Source of the DNA: Bryobacter sp964387685
GTDB taxonomy: Bacteria > Acidobacteriota > Terriglobia > Bryobacterales > Bryobacteraceae
Direction of reading: 5' to 3'
DNA length: 64,000 nt
Assembly: GCA_964387685.1 (NCBI GenBank)
Contig: CAYLXK010000002.1
Location: 186,001 to 250,000 of the forward strand
A program made the translations under genes and the position numbers. Shown in pieces: positions 61,638 to 64,000 of this stretch. The stretch's first letter is position 1, and every line of letters begins with the position of its first letter. The notes under the pieces were generated by a model that saw only the letters and a list, made by a program, of their open reading frames with translations, was not told where the DNA came from and searched no databases.

Positions 61638-62177
61638 TCATGCTCTCCCCGCTAGTAGGCGAGGATGCCTGCCGCGAGTACGGCGACCCACGTTGGCGTG
61701 GCCTTCGGGCGGCACGCGCGCTCTCTCTACGACGCGCCCTAAGTGCTTGTGGTCGGACTTGGCGTCGCTGTGCTTGTGCTCCGCCGCCTTCTTCGCCGCT
61801 GCAGCTGGAGCCGGATGGTCCACGTAGCCGATCAGCACTTCGTTCGCCATCACCTCGCCGTTCGGCAGCTTCGAACCTGCGACGCCGACCTTGTCACCCA
61901 CCTTCAAATCACCCTTGGCGGCGGGCTTCTCGTTATGCTCGAACTTCGTCTTGCTCGAATAATTGACCTTGACGCTGCCGGTCTTGGTCTTGATCTGCAA
62001 TCCGGTATCCGACACTGCAGTGGCTTCGCCGATAAAGGCGTTGGCGCCGTGTTGGCGGGCTTCGTGGGTTCTGGTTCCCCACACGGTTCCTACGGACTTG
62101 TTCGCTTCGCTAGACAAGCGTTCTAGTGCGTGGCTTTCGGAAGGCCATGTTCTACAACGACTTGGCGGGCTCCGCAC
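61638..62177 (-). pseudogene. DUF5666-like gene fragment without a proper start
   Basis: The middle of this minus-strand frame reads FIGEATAVSDTGLQIKTKTG, then SVKVNYSSKTKFEHNEKPAAKGDLKVGDKVGVAG and GEVMANEVLIGY. This is a DUF5666-type beta-barrel sequence with a Lys/His-rich tail (HKHSDAKSDHKH). The N-terminal part shows no signal peptide and the C-terminal 30 residues look like noise. Secreted relatives begin with a signal sequence, so this is likely a 5'-truncated remnant. The rest of 61568-62275 holds no gene I can support. Confidence 0.45.
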
Positions 62178-62275
62178 CGAAGATGGTGTGACTATGGTGG
62201 GACAGCGTACCCGATGCCGGTGCCGCTCAGCAGAACTAGTTTTGTGCCGAAAACGGATGCGCGTAGTCTGGATCT

Positions 62276-63748
62276 GTGGGAAGCGACGAATCTCACGAAC
62301 CGCCTGCGCTCGAAATCACTGGCTTCTCCTTGAGGCCCGATGGCATCGAGTGCCTTCACGATGGCAGCTCTTCAACGGTAGTTCCTCCGTTCGTTGGAAA
62401 GCTATTGCGCGTGGGTGACCGCGTCTCCATGGTTGGCACCGCCGCCTTCTTGTTCCACAGAGATCTCCCCGGGCGGCACCCGGTCAACATGCTGTATGCA
62501 CCGATCGCGAACGCCAGGGCGCCGCAGCGATCGAGTCGCGGCGAGTGGTTGATCCGCGCGGACCTTCCGGATTGCTGCGAGCAGCCCTCGACCCTCTATC
62601 TGGAAGGCGATTCTGTCGTTCGCTACTTCTATACCGCCGCCGATGGAACATCATCTTTGTACGATGTACTCGGATGCTCGCCTTACGCCTCTTTGGCCGA
62701 TTTGCGCTTCGCTTGGCGTCTTCGCAATCTTGAGCTCCAGGGCACCGACATATCCGCCGTCGAGGCAGCCAACGCCGAACGGGCGTTCAATCTCCTGGCC
62801 GATGCTGATCTCCGGCGGTGCTATGACGATTTGAGAGCAGATCCTGATGCGCCACCGCTGTTTCCGTATGGTGGCTTTGGGGCGGTACTCGTTCAGGGCT
62901 CGCTGTCGGCGGATCGTGCGTCGTTCTTCGGTTCGAGAATTCTTGCATACCGGCCAACTATCGAGCGCCGGCGGTTGTCCGTGCTCTTGCGTCGTTGCAT
63001 GTTCCTAGAGGACAAAATCCGGTTTTGTGATTCGCGTCGCCGCTGCCTGGTATCAATCGACCGCAACGTTCTCCCCGTGCTCCGCTGGGATCTAACCTGG
63101 AATCATTGGTGCCACTGGCTCCGTAGCCGCATAGAACTCGAAGCCGCGTTTGCCAAGACCGCTCCACCCGTCGGCACAAGCGGTGCGGACGGCGGTCGCG
63201 ATTGGCATGTTGCCCTCCCCTCTCGCATGGTCGTGCACGCACCGGACGGCTTGAGTGCCGACGTCGATATGGCCCGGTCCATTCATGAACTCCTTGGCGA
63301 GCACGCTGATCTTGTTGCCAAGGCGAGAAGGATTATCGAAAGCGAGCCAATCGAACACACTGAGGTTCAGCGCTGGCTCGACGAGTGCGGGGCCTCTTCT
63401 AGGCTGAAGCCTGAACACATCACCTGGAAGAACGCCTTCGATCCGTACTATTTCTCTCAACTCAGGGATCGGGCCATCACTTGGTTTCTTTTCCGTAACG
63501 AATTCCTGTTCTTCCTGAAACAGGTAGTGGTTTCGGAGGTGCCGGAACCCGGGCATGCGACGTACTTGTTCTCCCGGCCCGACAGCGAGGCGGACTTCTT
63601 GGCGCGATATGCGATAGCCACTCGTGACGACCTGCGTCGGAACAGGGACGGTTGTGCGACGGGCTTGGGCTATATTGGGCGTGTCATTCGTGGACGCCGA
63701 AAGGCGAACTGGCTTTCGGCCGTGCTCAAGCTCGCGAGTGCTTACTAG
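62276..63748 (+). CDS. J-like domain protein lacking the HPD motif
   Basis: This 490-residue protein has an N-terminal beta-rich region. At about residues 125-185 a DnaJ-like segment reads SLYDVLGCSPYASLADLRFAWRLRNLEL, then AERAFNLLADADLRRCYDDLRADPDAP and FPYGGFG. The helix II to III loop has no HPD, so it should not stimulate an Hsp70 ATPase. The remaining 300 residues are unrecognised, rich in Trp, Arg and Leu. The start is a GTG at 62276 without a strong ribosome-binding site. It stands alone in the accessory region. Confidence 0.68.
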   Translation: MGSDESHEPPALEITGFSLRPDGIECLHDGSSSTVVPPFVGKLLRVGDRVSMVGTAAFLFHRDLPGRHPVNMLYAPIANARAPQRSSRGEWLIRADLPDCCEQPSTLYLEGDSVVRYFYTAADGTSSLYDVLGCSPYASLADLRFAWRLRNLELQGTDISAVEAANAERAFNLLADADLRRCYDDLRADPDAPPLFPYGGFGAVLVQGSLSADRASFFGSRILAYRPTIERRRLSVLLRRCMFLEDKIRFCDSRRRCLVSIDRNVLPVLRWDLTWNHWCHWLRSRIELEAAFAKTAPPVGTSGADGGRDWHVALPSRMVVHAPDGLSADVDMARSIHELLGEHADLVAKARRIIESEPIEHTEVQRWLDECGASSRLKPEHITWKNAFDPYYFSQLRDRAITWFLFRNEFLFFLKQVVVSEVPEPGHATYLFSRPDSEADFLARYAIATRDDLRRNRDGCATGLGYIGRVIRGRRKANWLSAVLKLASAY

Positions 63749-64000
63749 AAGGTTCGAAATTAAAAAGAGCAGCGCTGTCGGGACGGTTGGCCCGAACCGG
63801 CGTTATGATCGAGCGCGAATCCGCAGTGCTGGACAACGTCGAACTGCGGAGAAAGGGGCTACATGTTGTTTTCAATTTTGGGCTGCGCACGGCGTTGACT
63901 TGACTCAGGGTACGGGAAACACCAAGACCGCAAGGGGCAACTTCTGGAGGTGGTGGAATGGAGGATTAGTGACGGTACTATTTGTGCTGCGGTCGTGGAC
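63749..64000 (+). other. Terminal 252 bases without a recognisable gene
   Basis: No supported gene, repeat or RNA is visible. In particular, I do not see a second copy of the tRNA-Leu 3' end that would close the island here. Confidence 0.4.

Noticed and set aside
1..64000. CRISPR array, retron or other multi-gene defence island
   Set aside because: No regularly spaced repeats, Cas, reverse transcriptase or restriction genes are visible. The only defence-type module is the AbiE pair.

Overview
The window looks like chromosomal DNA of an Acidobacteriota member, most likely a relative of Bryobacter or Candidatus Solibacter. This is inferred from gene content, not from a marker gene. The main signs are three very long Oar-like TonB-dependent receptors with an N-terminal carboxypeptidase-regulatory-like domain, many Tat-exported enzymes, high GC content and very tight gene packing. 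There is no rRNA and no CRISPR array, and the only tRNA sequence is a 3' fragment.

Positions 1-22.5 kb read as ordinary chromosome. They hold the end of a hybrid histidine kinase, then a split transketolase fused into one operon with a degenerate kinase-like protein and a NarL-type regulator. A DoxX/thioredoxin-like membrane protein, a secreted amidohydrolase, a FAD oxidoreductase and a PrmA-like methyltransferase follow. A five-gene minus-strand operon encodes DUF4331, TPR, two DUF4198 proteins and a glycosyltransferase. After it come an IclR regulator with a Tat-exported sugar isomerase-like protein, a Tat-exported beta-carbonic anhydrase, a Tat-exported HisC-like aminotransferase, a large TonB-dependent receptor and a DUF6065 protein.

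At 22566-22622 lies the 3' part of a tRNA-Leu(CAG), broken at the anticodon loop. This is the signature of an attachment site, so I read everything to its right as a genomic island that runs past the window end. The island opens with an AbiE-type toxin-antitoxin pair under a palindromic operator.

The next block is a complete Kdp high-affinity K+ uptake locus with unusual architecture. A KdpD C-terminal sensor kinase and KdpE come first, then a 27-residue membrane peptide, KdpF, A, B and C, an outer-membrane porin-like barrel, a small possible lipoprotein, and two tandem stand-alone KdpD N-terminal proteins, one of which has lost key residues.

A nine-gene minus-strand operon (36.1-46.5 kb) encodes a two-subunit molybdenum aldehyde/isoquinoline-type oxidoreductase, a PQQ-like propeller, two aldo/keto reductases, a cupin-carboxymuconolactone decarboxylase fusion and three alpha/beta hydrolases. 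A divergent AraC regulator sits upstream, and a 21-bp-spaced direct repeat lies between them. An ISL3-family element (47892-49615, with an 8-bp target duplication and a passenger gene) has split a DUF1080-like gene.

The right end holds a DUF1259 gene divergent from a two-component system, which is followed by a TonB receptor and a chromate transporter. Each of these last two carries a single-base frameshift. Then come an intact TonB receptor, an XRE regulator with a periplasmic-binding-protein-like domain, a DUF5666 gene fragment and a J-like domain protein without an HPD motif.
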